Positions 17,196 through 27,015 of a DNA stretch of 27,825 nt are shown piece after piece. Every line of letters begins with the position of its first letter. The first letter of the stretch is position 1. Where the stretch lies: NCBI GenBank assembly GCA_001579985.1, contig LRSR01007420.1:1-27825 (forward strand), in the 5' to 3' direction. A program made the position numbers and the translations under genes. The stretch is from Hypsibius dujardini. Its lineage: Eukaryota; Tardigrada; Eutardigrada; Parachela; Hypsibiidae. The notes beneath the pieces are model-generated. The model saw only the letters and a program-made list of their open reading frames with translations, did no database searches and was not told the origin of the DNA.

Positions 17196-18613
17196 CGCCT
17201 TCGCTGGAAATAAATCGGCAACCTCTAGTTTTTTGCCATTACCATATTTCCTCAAAGCCGGTCTGGTGTACTTATGTACTGAGGAACATACTTGATTACG
17301 TACCGGGCAAGTACAGTAGAATCCAGTACTGGCAATTCGAAATTAAGTACTTCGTTATGGAACGTGGAGCAACACCAGTATTACCCATGCGTCAGTTGTT
17401 CAAAAAAGTAAAACCAGCTTTTGAAAGAAAGATCATGTGAATTAAATGTTTTCAGTTGTTTGGGTCAAGAAAATCAAGTCAAAATTGCAACACATTTCAC
17501 AATTGCTAAAGTTTGGCTGCACCCTTTCGAATATTCTGTTTTTCTTTTCCCTGGTTAAGAAAACTTATTGCAAAGTGGAATGCGCTCTGCAAGTTCTATA
17601 TTCACTGATTAAGCTGCTTAGATAATTTTTCACAATCAGACTACTTTAAATAGTCCTTGTGCTAACCGATTAAACCGACTGCTGGGCGTCTGTTTCAGTT
17701 CTCAGACGACTACCCCAAAAACGATTTTGAGGCCTTTTTTTAATAATATTACTGTAGCCTCACTACTATAACTTGGTTTTAACTTCAGTCGTGTGTCACT
17801 GCATGTCCATGTGCGTGCGCGCCCTCACTTATCACAAAAATGCATGCGACGTATGCGGAGTTAAACCAGTCGTTATAATCATGAGAATGCATTATCGTAT
17901 TTATGGTAATTACGAGAATTTAGTTTGCCATTGTGATCCAAAAAAACATTTTTGGCGGAATTTTAAAGTTTGGAACAGGCACCTCATCCGAACGTAGCAG
18001 GTATCGTGAACCATTGTACCCAAGTATGCGAGTACCTAGGTACATAAGAATATGAGTACAGTCATTGAGACAGGTTTATCATCCTATAGCAGGTGGTATC
18101 AAAATACAGTAGCACCTACGTATGCCAGTACTTAGGTACAAAAATACATAGACAAAGATATTTGGATGAGTACACTGTAGGAGAGCAGTTGGTGTCATAG
18201 TACCTTAGTACCTAAATATGCCAGTACAGAGGCATATGAGTATGTAGGTAAAACCATTCAAATAGATATATTGCAGAATAGCAGCTGCTGTCATAGCACC
18301 TAAGTACCTAAGACATCAGTACCTAGGTACATAAGTACAAAGGTACAGCCTGTCCGATAGGTACACTGCAGAATAGCAGCTGGTGTCATGGCATCTTAGT
18401 GCCTAAGACATTAGTACCTAAAACAAATGTACTTATGTACATAAATACATAGGTACAGCCATTCGGATAGGTACACCGTCCAGTAGCAGTTGGTACCACG
18501 ATACCGTTGTACCTAGGCTTGTCTGTACCTAGGTACGTAAGCACATAAGCACATGTAGCAAAATTGACCACTGAATGCTGCCTTAAAGCTTGTATCCAAA
18601 CTGGCCAGATCTC
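17196..18613 (-). mobile_element. Truncated, inverted relative of the foldback-like element
   Basis: Read on the minus strand from 18613, this begins with gagatctggccagtttgg and matches the left end of the element at 11339. The GTAC-rich arm (about 18010-18560), the block with gtgtgtcactgcatgtccatg (near 17790) and the block around 17340-17440 follow in the same order. The match stops near 17196, corresponding to about 13927 of the complete element, so the second arm is missing. It also lacks the 1.16-kb inner segment (12588-13745). The intact end at 18613 falls exactly where copy A' begins. No matching target duplication was found on the left. Confidence 0.85.
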
Positions 18614-18795
18614 GATGGATGAGCGATGACGAGCTTATTCAAGTGCAACCCAAATCATGTGGATAAAGGACTTGTTTCTCATGGGAAATCAGGGGCACGT
18701 TGTTATTCAACCACGTCGACGTAACAACCTCTTTCCGTATTTGTTTCTTTTTTGTTTCGATTGACATCCGTAATGGCGGTCAATCGACATCTGCA

Positions 18796-18848
18796 GCAGA
18801 TACAGGCACAGATACAGATACAGATACAGACACAGACACAGACACGCT
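18796..18848 (+). repeat. CAGACA-type microsatellite, short allele in copy A'
   Basis: About nine hexamers (cagata, cagaca) stand in the place of the 220-bp tract at 6910-7132, with matching flanks on both sides. Confidence 0.85.
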
Positions 18849-19347
18849 CGAAGCTTATGAACAGCTGGCCAGATCGCTGTTCAGTTTGATAATGATTTCG
18901 CATCCCTCCTTCGCGCAGCACTGGAGATTCCATTTACCGAATACATTTTTGTTCGAGCGTTAATAATGCAATCCTGAATAAATTGGATCGAAATAAAAAA
19001 GCGGACAATTCATCTATCGATAGGTCCTCAGTCATGCGCAAACTAAATGCATAGGCTCGTGTATCTCGAAAATCTTTCTTCAGGACGGGAGCGGCGTAAT
19101 TAAACGAATTTTCTTCCAGCCCGTGATGTAAACTACTAGCACAGGGTCGTCAGGTGAACAACTCATTAATTCTTGCAAATATCTGCTCGCACTATCTTCT
19201 TCATTGTCGGTGTGAAACCTTTGAGACTTCATAAACTGATTAAAGCACTCTGCACATTGGACGTAAGGGGTTAGTGACGTTCGCGGTAAGATTAACTGAT
19301 GTAAAACAAGTGCAGCGCATTGGAATATTAAGATAATATTAAGATTA

Positions 19348-19493
19348 TACCGTATCGTCGCGATCTCAAGGGACAGCTAAGCGTCGCCTCAGTGCAGCAC
19401 ATACACAGACACCGGTCTAGATATACGGCGCAAGGCGGGCGGAATGCACGCCTATGGCAGTCTACTGTCCCTTGAGATCGCGACGATACGGTA
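19348..19493. mobile_element. MITE family M, copy 2 (146 bp)
   Basis: The ends are perfect 29-bp inverted repeats starting taccgtatcgtcgcgatctc. The inner blocks gggacagctaagc and gggcggaatgcacgcc are shared with the element at 3127-3355. The site in copy A (about 7612-7625) is empty, so this insertion came after the duplication, or was lost from A. The outer bases ta on both sides fit a TA target duplication as in Tc1/mariner-type elements. There is no protein. Confidence 0.9.
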
Positions 19494-20185
19494 ATCCTCA
19501 TAATTGATTGTCATCCGGATAGCTGAATTCCTTTCCGTTGCCGATGCCGTACATCCTATGCATGCGCCAGAGAAAGAGAGCTACTGGTGCACTTTAATAC
19601 CGCAATATTTTGGATAAAGTGCCCGTGTGACTATACCATTACATACAATGGGCAGTATTTCATAACGTGATGTTGTTAACAGACACATCAAGCGCACGTC
19701 CGGCAATAAATTCAGAAGATAATCACTGAGTCGGGTCCCATTGAGTAGTATAAGAAAACGATGCAGGTATGGGCGACCTTTCCCTTTCCCTTGAACGGTT
19801 CACCCCAACATGAAAATCTAAAAACCGTTGTGATGGGCAGAGGTCTATGAAGGTTCTTCTCACAGCACAGGCGAGATGGTGTTGAAGTTCGCGTCCGCTG
19901 GGCATGATTTCCTGCAGATCTGATGATCCGCCAGAAGTCCTCGGCAATACCCAGAGATCCACTAGAAACTAGGACAAAGTCTAGGACTATGAAGGACCAT
20001 GAAGGTCCCGGTCAGCTGGACGGATGAACATAAATCACATCTGTAATACCATTTTAAACGAATGAATGCTAGAGACAGCTCATATATTTACGTATATTCC
20101 TTAAGGATAAGACACGAGTTGACGCCGAAATGTGACATCGCGGTTAACTGCGGATGTCGGTGCAGATTAGACGTACAAAGGCAGG

Positions 20186-21454
20186 TTATTGCCTAAATTG
20201 CGATACTCTCAGTTTGTCCATGGTCAAGACAAACAAGATGGGGTCAACCACCGTCTGGCAAACAAAAAGTGAGTTGGTCACTTCGAAGAATTCCGGGATC
20301 CAAAAATCGGGCAAGAATCCAACGAGTAAAAAGTAGATCATATCTGGCATAGTAAAGACAACGATGCTAATAGTCAACAACGTCAACATGGCGTACTTGC
20401 CGGACCTTCGTCCTCGAATTCCTGTCAAAACTTCGCGCCCATTTGACGCCTCAACTGCTATAGCTGCCGCTGCAACCGTATTTGTTTCCTTCTTTGAAAT
20501 GAAAGTGAAGGTTTTCGGTGGTATCTGCGCTTGAATGTTTGGTACTCCCGCATTTTGGGGTTTCACACGTGCGGACCGCTTCATGGCTTCCCGGGAGCGA
20601 AGCAACTTGCTAACCATCACGACAAAGAAGGACAGCAAAGTGACAGCCAACGGTGAGATGTACACGATGATGTCATTTACGTTGGACCACGTGTTGAGCT
20701 GCACTGTGTTAAAAAGGCATGCTGTAACGGGCACACCCGTTCGGTAGTAAAGCGTGTCCGCCAGCCAGAAAGACCCCACCACCAGGTGAATGTACAGCCA
20801 CATGATCAGGCAAACAGTTAGGGTGAAGCGCTTGGTATGAGCTGCTCGAAAGGACATGGGACGGATGATGGCCCAAGCTCGGTTTACGGCAATAACTGCG
20901 TGCGAGTTGATAATGCCAGCGTCGATCACGCACTGACAATAGAGGTAAAACGAACAGGCTTGGTTCCCCATGGTCCATCTGGAGTTGAAGAGGCTTGACT
21001 TGATAGCGAAGGGATATTGGAGAAGCACGCATGTGAGATTTGTTCCCAGTAGATTGATCACGTAGATGTCAAAGGGTGCTCGGAAGTTTTTAAAAAACAA
21101 CAACAAGGCGTTAAAGTTTGTGATGGATCCCAAAATGCAAAAGACGAGTAAAAATGTTGGGGTAAACGACCACAACGGAGCGAGTGTAACATTGCGAGCT
21201 GTCTCATTGGTAAAGGTCATATTTTGTAGGGTGTTAGCTGAGCCGTTGCCTTCCATGATTTGATTCGTTCTAGCAAGCGATAACTCTGCGATATGAATTG
21301 AAACATTGAAACATTGAGAGTGCAGATATGCCGTTGCCGCGTATTCACAGTACTGATCGATCAAGCTCATTGCATTATACCTCCGTAAGGGTGGGTCTAA
21401 ATGCTTCACGGCTTGCGGGGCAACCCAATCGTGATTTATTATTACGCATCGCAT
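20186..21454 (-). CDS. Intact class A GPCR, copy A'
   Basis: This is a single-exon 422-codon receptor collinear with the one at 8565-9833, with the same helix positions, the Cys167-Cys246 pair, N-R-A at 191-193 and D-P-I-L-F at 404-408. About 48 residues differ, all after residue 78. Changes cluster in TM1, the end of TM3 (L-S-V-F-D becomes Q-C-V-I-D), loop 3 (residues 314-338), TM7 and the last five residues. One difference in the TM4 exit is charge-changing (Glu to Val near 227). The first 78 codons and the DNA around them are identical to copy A. Met67 (21256) is the preferred start, as in copy A. The two copies may recognise different ligands, but nothing in the sequence names one. The ORF is clean, so it is probably functional. 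Confidence 0.85.
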   Translation of the reverse strand: MRCVIINHDWVAPQAVKHLDPPLRRYNAMSLIDQYCEYAATAYLHSQCFNVSIHIAELSLARTNQIMEGNGSANTLQNMTFTNETARNVTLAPLWSFTPTFLLVFCILGSITNFNALLLFFKNFRAPFDIYVINLLGTNLTCVLLQYPFAIKSSLFNSRWTMGNQACSFYLYCQCVIDAGIINSHAVIAVNRAWAIIRPMSFRAAHTKRFTLTVCLIMWLYIHLVVGSFWLADTLYYRTGVPVTACLFNTVQLNTWSNVNDIIVYISPLAVTLLSFFVVMVSKLLRSREAMKRSARVKPQNAGVPNIQAQIPPKTFTFISKKETNTVAAAAIAVEASNGREVLTGIRGRRSGKYAMLTLLTISIVVFTMPDMIYFLLVGFLPDFWIPEFFEVTNSLFVCQTVVDPILFVLTMDKLRVSQFRQ

Positions 21455-21736
21455 GCATGGTATTTTGTTGCATGTCTGAATAAAATATAATCGAATTTCC
21501 CTCTTTGACGAGAAGTTACTTGTTCCAGAGGAAGTCTATAACATTCGTTTTATCAAACAAAAAATCCGGTTTGCAAGGTCAAAAACCACATCAGTAGTAC
21601 CATGTCTAATGCATTCTAGAAGCCAGTTAAGCATGTAAATTCCATGACTGTGCTTTACGCACGAATTGACGATCAAATGTAACACATCGAATAACTGACA
21701 GAACGAGCGCTTAACGTTAACTGAAAGAATCGATTT
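21225..21736 (-). promoter_or_regulatory. Highly conserved 5' end and upstream region of the copy A' receptor
   Basis: This is the partner of 9604-10115. Identity is complete over 21225-21456 and almost complete over about 21500-21733, with a diverged patch at about 21457-21495 between them. It separates this receptor from the pseudogene upstream of it and must hold the promoter if the gene is active. Confidence 0.45.
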
Positions 21737-21776
21737 AGATTAGAGATAGTTAAGGTGAAATATTACCGCAACCGCG

Positions 21777-22635
21777 TCACGCGAGTTTGTCCATGGTCAA
21801 GACAAACAAGATGGGATCAGTCACCGCCTGAACTGCAACCGCAGCTGAGGTAACCGTTTCCGATCTCTTCATGGAAGTCCGACTAATCGGTGCTGGCTGC
21901 TCATCACCGGTGCGTGCAGTTGAATTCTGAGACTTCAAACATCCGGACCGTTTCATGGTTTGCCGGGAACGGTGCATCTTGCTAACCACTACGACAAAAA
22001 AGGACAACAAAGTGACAGCAAGGGATAGGATGTACACGATGATATCAGTTGCGCTGGACCACACGTTGAGCTGCACTGTGTTTAACAGGCACACCTTAAT
22101 CGGTGCGTCCATTCGAAAGTAGAGCGTGTCTGCCAGCCAGAAAGATCCCGCCACCAGGTGCTTGTATAGCAACATGACCATGCAAACGATTAGAGTGAAG
22201 CGCTTGGAATGGACTGCTCGAAGGGACATGGGACGGATGATGACCCAAGCTCGGTTCACGGCGATGACCGCGTGTGAGTTGATAATACCAGCGTCAAACA
22301 CGCTCAGGTAGTAAAGGTAAAAGGAAAAAGCATGGTTCCCCATGCTTGCATCCGGAACTAAAACAGCTTGACCTGACAGCCAAGGGATATTGAAGAAGTA
22401 GACTTGTGAGATTTGTTCCCAGAAGGTTAATCACGTAGATGTCCAAGGGCGTCTCTGCTCGGAGGTGTTTAAGAAACAGCAATAATGCGCTAAAGTTTGT
22501 AAAGGATCCAACGATCCAAATGACGAATAAGAATACCGGTGTTAAGGACCATACCGGAGCGAGCGGAGCGTTGCGAAATGTTTCACTGATAGAGGTTACA
22601 TTTGGTAGAGTATCAACGGAGCCATTGCTGTCCAT
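21777..22635 (-). pseudogene. GPCR pseudogene lacking TM6, copy A'
   Basis: The start is M-D-S-N-G-S at 22635, aligned with Met67 of the intact receptors. TM1, TM2 and the following loop are readable until a frameshift just before the conserved M-G-N-H-A at about 22343-22350. The second frame gives TM3 with V-N-R-A-W-V-I, TM4, TM5 and loop 3. It then jumps in frame from A-V-A-V-Q-A to V-T-D-P-I-L-F-V-L-T-M-D-K-L-A, removing TM6 and most of TM7 (about 65 residues) near 21825. Both the frameshift and the deletion are also in the copy A pseudogene, so the gene was dead before the segmental duplication. A five-helix product is unlikely. Confidence 0.88.
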
Positions 22636-22639
22636 GATT

Positions 22640-23144
22640 TGCCCGTCGTTGAAAGAGAATTAATGCGGCAACGTAAACTGATATTGTCATTGAAGATCTG
22701 CCGATGCGGCACACCTGTATAGGTCACCCTATCTGATTGAATTGTATTCCGCAAAGGGTTTACTGTGATGGCTTTGCGGTTCACGGGACCTTCGGTTCGT
22801 GGTGTATTATTACGCTTCGAACGCACATTGTTTTGTATTTCAAGTCTAATTTTGTAATGAAATCAAGATCCTCTCGGATGAAGAGATCTGACAGACTCGG
22901 ATGTGATTTGCTCTCGCTATTCCCGGGCGGATCGACTGTGGGGCTGACCAGACTGTCCGTCCGTCCCCCCCCCCGGGGGGGGGGCGATAAGCCGGTTGTT
23001 CCTCTGTTTATCATTCTTTTCTAGAGCTTGAAGTCATACTATGTAGGACTCCGCCCCTTTGTCTTTTTTCACATTACGCCTGAAGCGGTGTTTCTGTTTA
23101 GTCATACTTTTTTACGGCGCTTTGCCATGTGTGCTCTGTGCGAA
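22640..23144. other. Upstream flank of the pseudogene, present only in copy A'
   Basis: No gene is recognised. A perfect C10-G10 palindrome sits at 22965-22984, next to a tccgtccgtcc run. This block is part of the 1.28 kb missing from copy A. Confidence 0.45.
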
Positions 23145-23330
23145 CTGTTCGCTTGAATCAATCGGCTGTTTTTATCGGGATTTTTCGTTATTAAATTTAT
23201 GTGTGTGTGTGTATATGTTTGGGTTTCCGCATCTGTTCGGTGATCTGTTCGCTTGAATTAGTCGGCTCTTTTCATCGGTATTTTTCCTCGTTAAATATGT
23301 GTTTGGGTTTCCGCATTGTTTCCTTCGTCT
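23145..23330 (+). repeat. Two-unit tandem repeat, period 100 bp
   Basis: Units start at 23145 and 23245 with ctgttcgcttgaat, pass through tttttatcgg-like and tttttcgttattaaat-like parts, and end in gtttgggtttccgcat. The first unit is longer by a tgtgtgtgtgta run. Confidence 0.8.
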
Positions 23331-23617
23331 GATTGAGTTCGCTCATATGTTTCATCTGTCTCGAAGGTGGCCAGGATTTCCAATTTTCGACTCCACCTTT
23401 TGCCCATCTATCCCACCGCATCTTTTCGGCATCTGGAATTCTTTCGGAAAACTCGTTGTCACTGCGGGGGTCATTCCCTGCGCGGACTGTTTTTGACTTC
23501 GGAGCTACCAGATCGTCCATCACTTTTCCTGCCCGAGGTATCCATCGAATCACCTCGCACATCACACTTCGCTGGAAAGGTTTAATTGGGGTGCCCTTGG
23601 GGCGCCTCCGGATTCCT

Positions 23618-23855
23618 GACTACTAGCGAGTTTTGGCACAAGCCTTTTAAAATATCAGGCTAGTTGTGATACTTGCGGAATAATGGAATAAACTCCATAG
23701 GCTACATGGTTAAGGCTCACAGGCACAACTACCCTCCTGCTACAGCAGTGGATTAATGGAATAATTGCCATAGGATACATGATTAAAGTCCACAGGCACA
23801 ACCAGCCTCTTGCTACAATAGTGGAATAATGGAATAAACCCAATAGGCGAGACTT
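23618..23855 (-). repeat. Rep-A satellite, copy A', with its terminal motif
   Basis: It starts with gactactagcgagttttggc at 23618, which also ends the inverted copy at 1030 (about 20 bp). That end resembles the inverted terminus of the foldback-like element, about 19 of 27 bases. Roughly 73-bp monomers follow, nearly identical to 10783-10985. This suggests Rep-A belongs to a transposon of the same superfamily; its other end was not found. Confidence 0.65.
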
Positions 23856-23876
23856 GGCGAGCGATGAGACAAGGCT

Positions 23877-23886
23877 TATATAAAAG
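23877..23886 (+). promoter_or_regulatory. TATA-like box inside the satellite block (copy A')
   Basis: TATATAAAAG, conserved with 11009-11018. No gene is recognised downstream. Confidence 0.25.
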
Positions 23887-23964
23887 CCCTGCGGCTAGTT
23901 CTGCTACAAAGCAATTGGCGTATACCGACACATGACTAGGTTAAGCCCCACTGTCTTGGCTTAG

Positions 23965-24275
23965 AGAATTGGAGTTATGGAGTTATCCTATAAGAAACTG
24001 TATGTAGGTACTGTCAGGTCAGGGGGTATAGGGGTTACTGTAGGAATTAGAGTTGTGGAGTTACCCTACAGCAAAGTTGATCCATGCATTGTTAGGTCCG
24101 GAGGTACTGGGGTCGTTGGAGTCATGGAGTTATCATTAACAACAGTGTCTGTCCTGTTAGGTCAGGAGGTAATGGGACGGCTATACGGGTTGGAGTTAGG
24201 GAGTTCCTTTGCAAATTGTATCACTGCATTGTCAGGTCAACGGGTAACAGATCCACTAAAGTAGTTGGAGTTCCA
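23965..24275 (+). repeat. ggagt satellite, copy A' (four monomers)
   Basis: Monomers begin near 23968, 24049, 24118 and 24197 with ggagt/gagtt followed by ggagttaycct-like sequence. Each has a tgttaggtcaggaggta-like core about 40 bp later. Identity among monomers is modest, so the array is old. Confidence 0.7.
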
Positions 24276-24783
24276 GAATTTTTTTTAGTCATAGAACGTC
24301 TGTTCTAATAATTCAGTGGTATCTCCGGCGTAATGGGATTGCAGTGATGAAGATTATGTAGAATTACGGTGTGTTAGAACTTCCAGTCAGGACGTACTTG
24401 AGACTCGAGTTAACGTGTGGATTTGCTGCTCAATTAAGCAGGGTAAAGATGTATTTTATTTTCTGCAGCATTCGGTGTCGAGAGGTCATGTGACCTGCCA
24501 ACCTGTCAACGCGTACTGTGACATGGGTGCGAAAATATATTTCTTGGGCACCTATTTTCCCGGCAAATCTGTCAGATATTTTATATGTATGCCTGTTTTG
24601 ATTGCTGCCACTGTTAAATACAGTACCCACCCATCCGTGCCTGCAACTCAAACTAGATTCAAAATTACACAAGTCATTTTTTTCAGCTTTCGTAACAAGT
24701 GATTTTCTCACCGAAAAAATATGCATCTGTTCAACTCTACACTGTAAACTCTGTTAGAAAATCATATCATCAAAGTATAACCC
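24276..24783. other. No gene recognised; mostly absent from copy A
   Basis: Open frames run on both strands here, but neither shows a domain or a sensible start. Bases up to about 24704 are missing from copy A; 24705-24783 match 11258-11330. Confidence 0.4.
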
Positions 24784-24791
24784 CTAAAGGC

Positions 24792-25454
24792 AGTCCCTAC
24801 CCCCGGTGTTGAACTTCCAATTTCGCTCCCACAATATTCTCATTTCTTTTATTGATGAATGTGCATGTCATGTAGGGATTTCAAAACCGTATTCGAGGCC
24901 GCAAAAGTTCTCTAGATTCAATAATTGTTTAGTATGGGCTATAGAAAATGGCACTCCTACATTTGGTTGTATGCGAGCACTTGCTGTGGCATAAGCTGCT
25001 TACCGATAGAAGAACTTTCTATATCGCAATTACGTTCGGAGAACGATGGAAAACACAAACAGCCCCACAAGCTTACTCAGGCAGTCACGTATAAACGGCG
25101 AAGTTCTTGCTAGGATTCAAATATAATTTAAAGTGATTCTAAAAATCGTTCGTCTCAGCCCAGTTTAGAAATGGCTCTGGAAAAGTTCAGATCAGTAGCT
25201 CAGTCCTCACCACATACGAATTTGAATGACATCTACGTTTAGTTACTTTAACCCTCGACATCTTCCTCACAATGTTGATTTCGGTCTTGGCTTGGTCTCG
25301 GTTCCGACCTCGAACTCTGTAATGTTCTCGAAATTAGTATCGGTCTCGATCTCGGCTTCGGTCTCGTACTCTTTAACGTTCTCGAATTCCGTATTGGTCT
25401 CGACCATCCGTCATCCGTTTGTCCGTCCGTGACAAGGAACAGCGAAAACAAAGA
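24792..25454 (+). repeat. End block of copy A'
   Basis: This is the partner of 15088-15752, including the ggtctcgg array (about 25275-25400). The match ends at about 25454 after agcgaaaacaaaga. Confidence 0.85.
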
Positions 25455-25567
25455 ATGTGGTGACAATTAAAAGCGACAGAAATGTTGGATCAATGTTCGC
25501 TCGTCTATACTATTCATTTTGAAAATAACTCTATTTATAATGAGACAAGAATCATTTTTGTATGTAT

Positions 25568-25760
25568 GGTACAGAAAATCCGGCGACGCAAACGTGCGAG
25601 GCGATGGTTAAGATCCACCAATATTCTAGGATGATTGATCAAGTATACGTTTACTTGGGTATATACACCTATTAAGAGGTAGGAAACATCCTCTTAGTAA
25701 TTACGGTACAGGGAAGCATGGCGCAGCAAGCGTGTGAGGTGATTGCTAAGAACGACCGAG
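25568..25760 (+). repeat. Imperfect direct repeat, spacing about 137 bp
   Basis: A block of about 45 bp starting ggtacag at 25568 (with gcgaggcgatggttaaga) recurs at 25705 (with gtgaggtgattgctaaga). The rest of 25455-25883 shows no gene. A short doubled unit with cagggatttga lies at 25825-25860. Confidence 0.6.
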
Positions 25761-25883
25761 ACCAGACACGGCTTGGGTGTAAGACCAGAACACGTCAGTT
25801 CAGATGAAAAGGTCAGTTCGTTGCAGGGATTTGAGGCTGCTCTCCAGGGATTTGAAGCTGTCTCCTTTTCCTAGAGTGGGGAC

Positions 25884-26918
25884 CTACTCGTTATTAGGCT
25901 TTATGACTGCTTGCATGACGGTTCGCACCCGCCTGAAAAGGCGGATCACCGCTTGTCTGTAGAGCGGCCAAAACAGCAGGTAGATCATCGGGGAAATACA
26001 GTGTTGCACCATGGTAATAAAGACACCAATCAATTTCGCCCAATCAGACGCGCCTTCTACAGCCCCCATCAGGTAGTTGGGTACGTTGGAAATGAGCGTT
26101 TAAAAAACGATGGTCATACTGCATGTGAAAGAACTCCAATAAATGAGCAAGACTTCTCGCGGAGGGGCGTGGCCTACCGGCAGCACTTCCAATTGATGGC
26201 GACGGTGGTAGCCTTGTAATTTCAACCCGACAGCCACTATCATAATTCGCAGCTGGCTCAGGAACAACAGCAGAAAAAGTACCGGACCCTTTACCACCAG
26301 CCAAATTAAGAATGCTATGCCCCCTATCGAATCATCTATGCGGAGTCCTGCACATAGCTCAAAGTGCTTATTGTTCCGAAAGACTGTCATACTAGGAACA
26401 TTCAAAATCAGTGTCGCGCCGAAGGTTGTCAGTATGCCGGCAACCAAGGCTTTACGGTGGGTGATGGACGCCCGGTACTTGATAGCAAACTCAACCGACA
26501 ACCAACGGTCCACACTGATGGCAAAACTGGCAAAAATAACGGCACTGATGAACCATGGCAGTACGCCAATGCCGATGAAGAGGTTGAGGTAAGCATTGAC
26601 GGGTGTGTAGGGCAGGTGGCCCAACGGTCCGTGTATGACGATGGTCAACCCGGCCAAGAAGGAGGCTACGGTTAGGCACACATGCAGCAGGATGTAGGGC
26701 TCTTTGTTGCGCCACAGGGCAAAGATGATGAGGTTGAACAGCTGTGTGGTGGTGATGGTTGTGCCGAATGTGCGGGCCATCCAATCTTGTGGAGTCTCGG
26801 ACCGGCAGCGAAATGGTCCAGTCCAGTTTGTGAATGTGTCATTCCGTGACCAGAAGTCGACAGTGATGTTCGACATTGTACGATTGACCTTTCTAATAGA
26901 AAACAATGTAATTTCCAA
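25884..26918 (-). pseudogene. Class A GPCR of another subfamily, one in-frame stop in TM6
   Basis: A single frame of 345 codons runs from ATG at 26918 to TAG at 25884-25886. It is interrupted once, by TAA at 26100-26102. The N-terminal tail has N-I-T, N-D-T and N-W-T sequons. TM1-TM5 are complete. TM3 ends in S-V-D-R-W-L-S-V, a D-R-Y variant. Loop 2 has a Cys, but TM3 lacks the usual partner. The stop falls in TM6 after M-T-I-V-F, aligned with Trp of the C-W-x-P motif. TM7 has I-S-P-M-I-Y, an N-P-x-x-Y variant, followed by a basic helix 8. The frame is otherwise clean and a TATA box lies upstream. It is either a very young pseudogene, a polymorphic null allele or a sequencing error. Not closely related to the duplicated receptors; ligand unknown. 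Confidence 0.75.
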
Positions 26919-27007
26919 AATCAGCTAGTCTGGAAATGTACGCCAACGCAATAATGCTTCTTAGTGATAATTCTACTATGATGAAATTAAAATCTGTTTG
27001 TGAAGAC

Positions 27008-27015
27008 TTATATAG
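27008..27015 (-). promoter_or_regulatory. TATA box of the right-hand receptor
   Basis: The minus strand reads TATATAAG about 90 bp upstream of the ATG at 26918. A start site near 26980 would leave a leader of about 60 bases. Confidence 0.5.

Larger units (their letters stand above)
18614..25454 (+). repeat. Segmental duplication, copy A'
   Basis: This is the direct-orientation partner of 6748-15752. It is the more complete copy: it keeps the 5' half of the receptor pseudogene, the sequence 22640-23648, all four ggagt monomers and the stretch 24276-24704. It carries its own MITE (19348-19493) and lacks two insertions seen in copy A. Mismatch with copy A falls from about 15% at the left to about 2% near 23650-24120. 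Confidence 0.9.

Noticed and set aside
24415-24726. Overlapping open frames on both strands of about 95-98 codons
   Set aside because: No domain and no convincing start. The region is absent from copy A, so there is no conservation to support coding.
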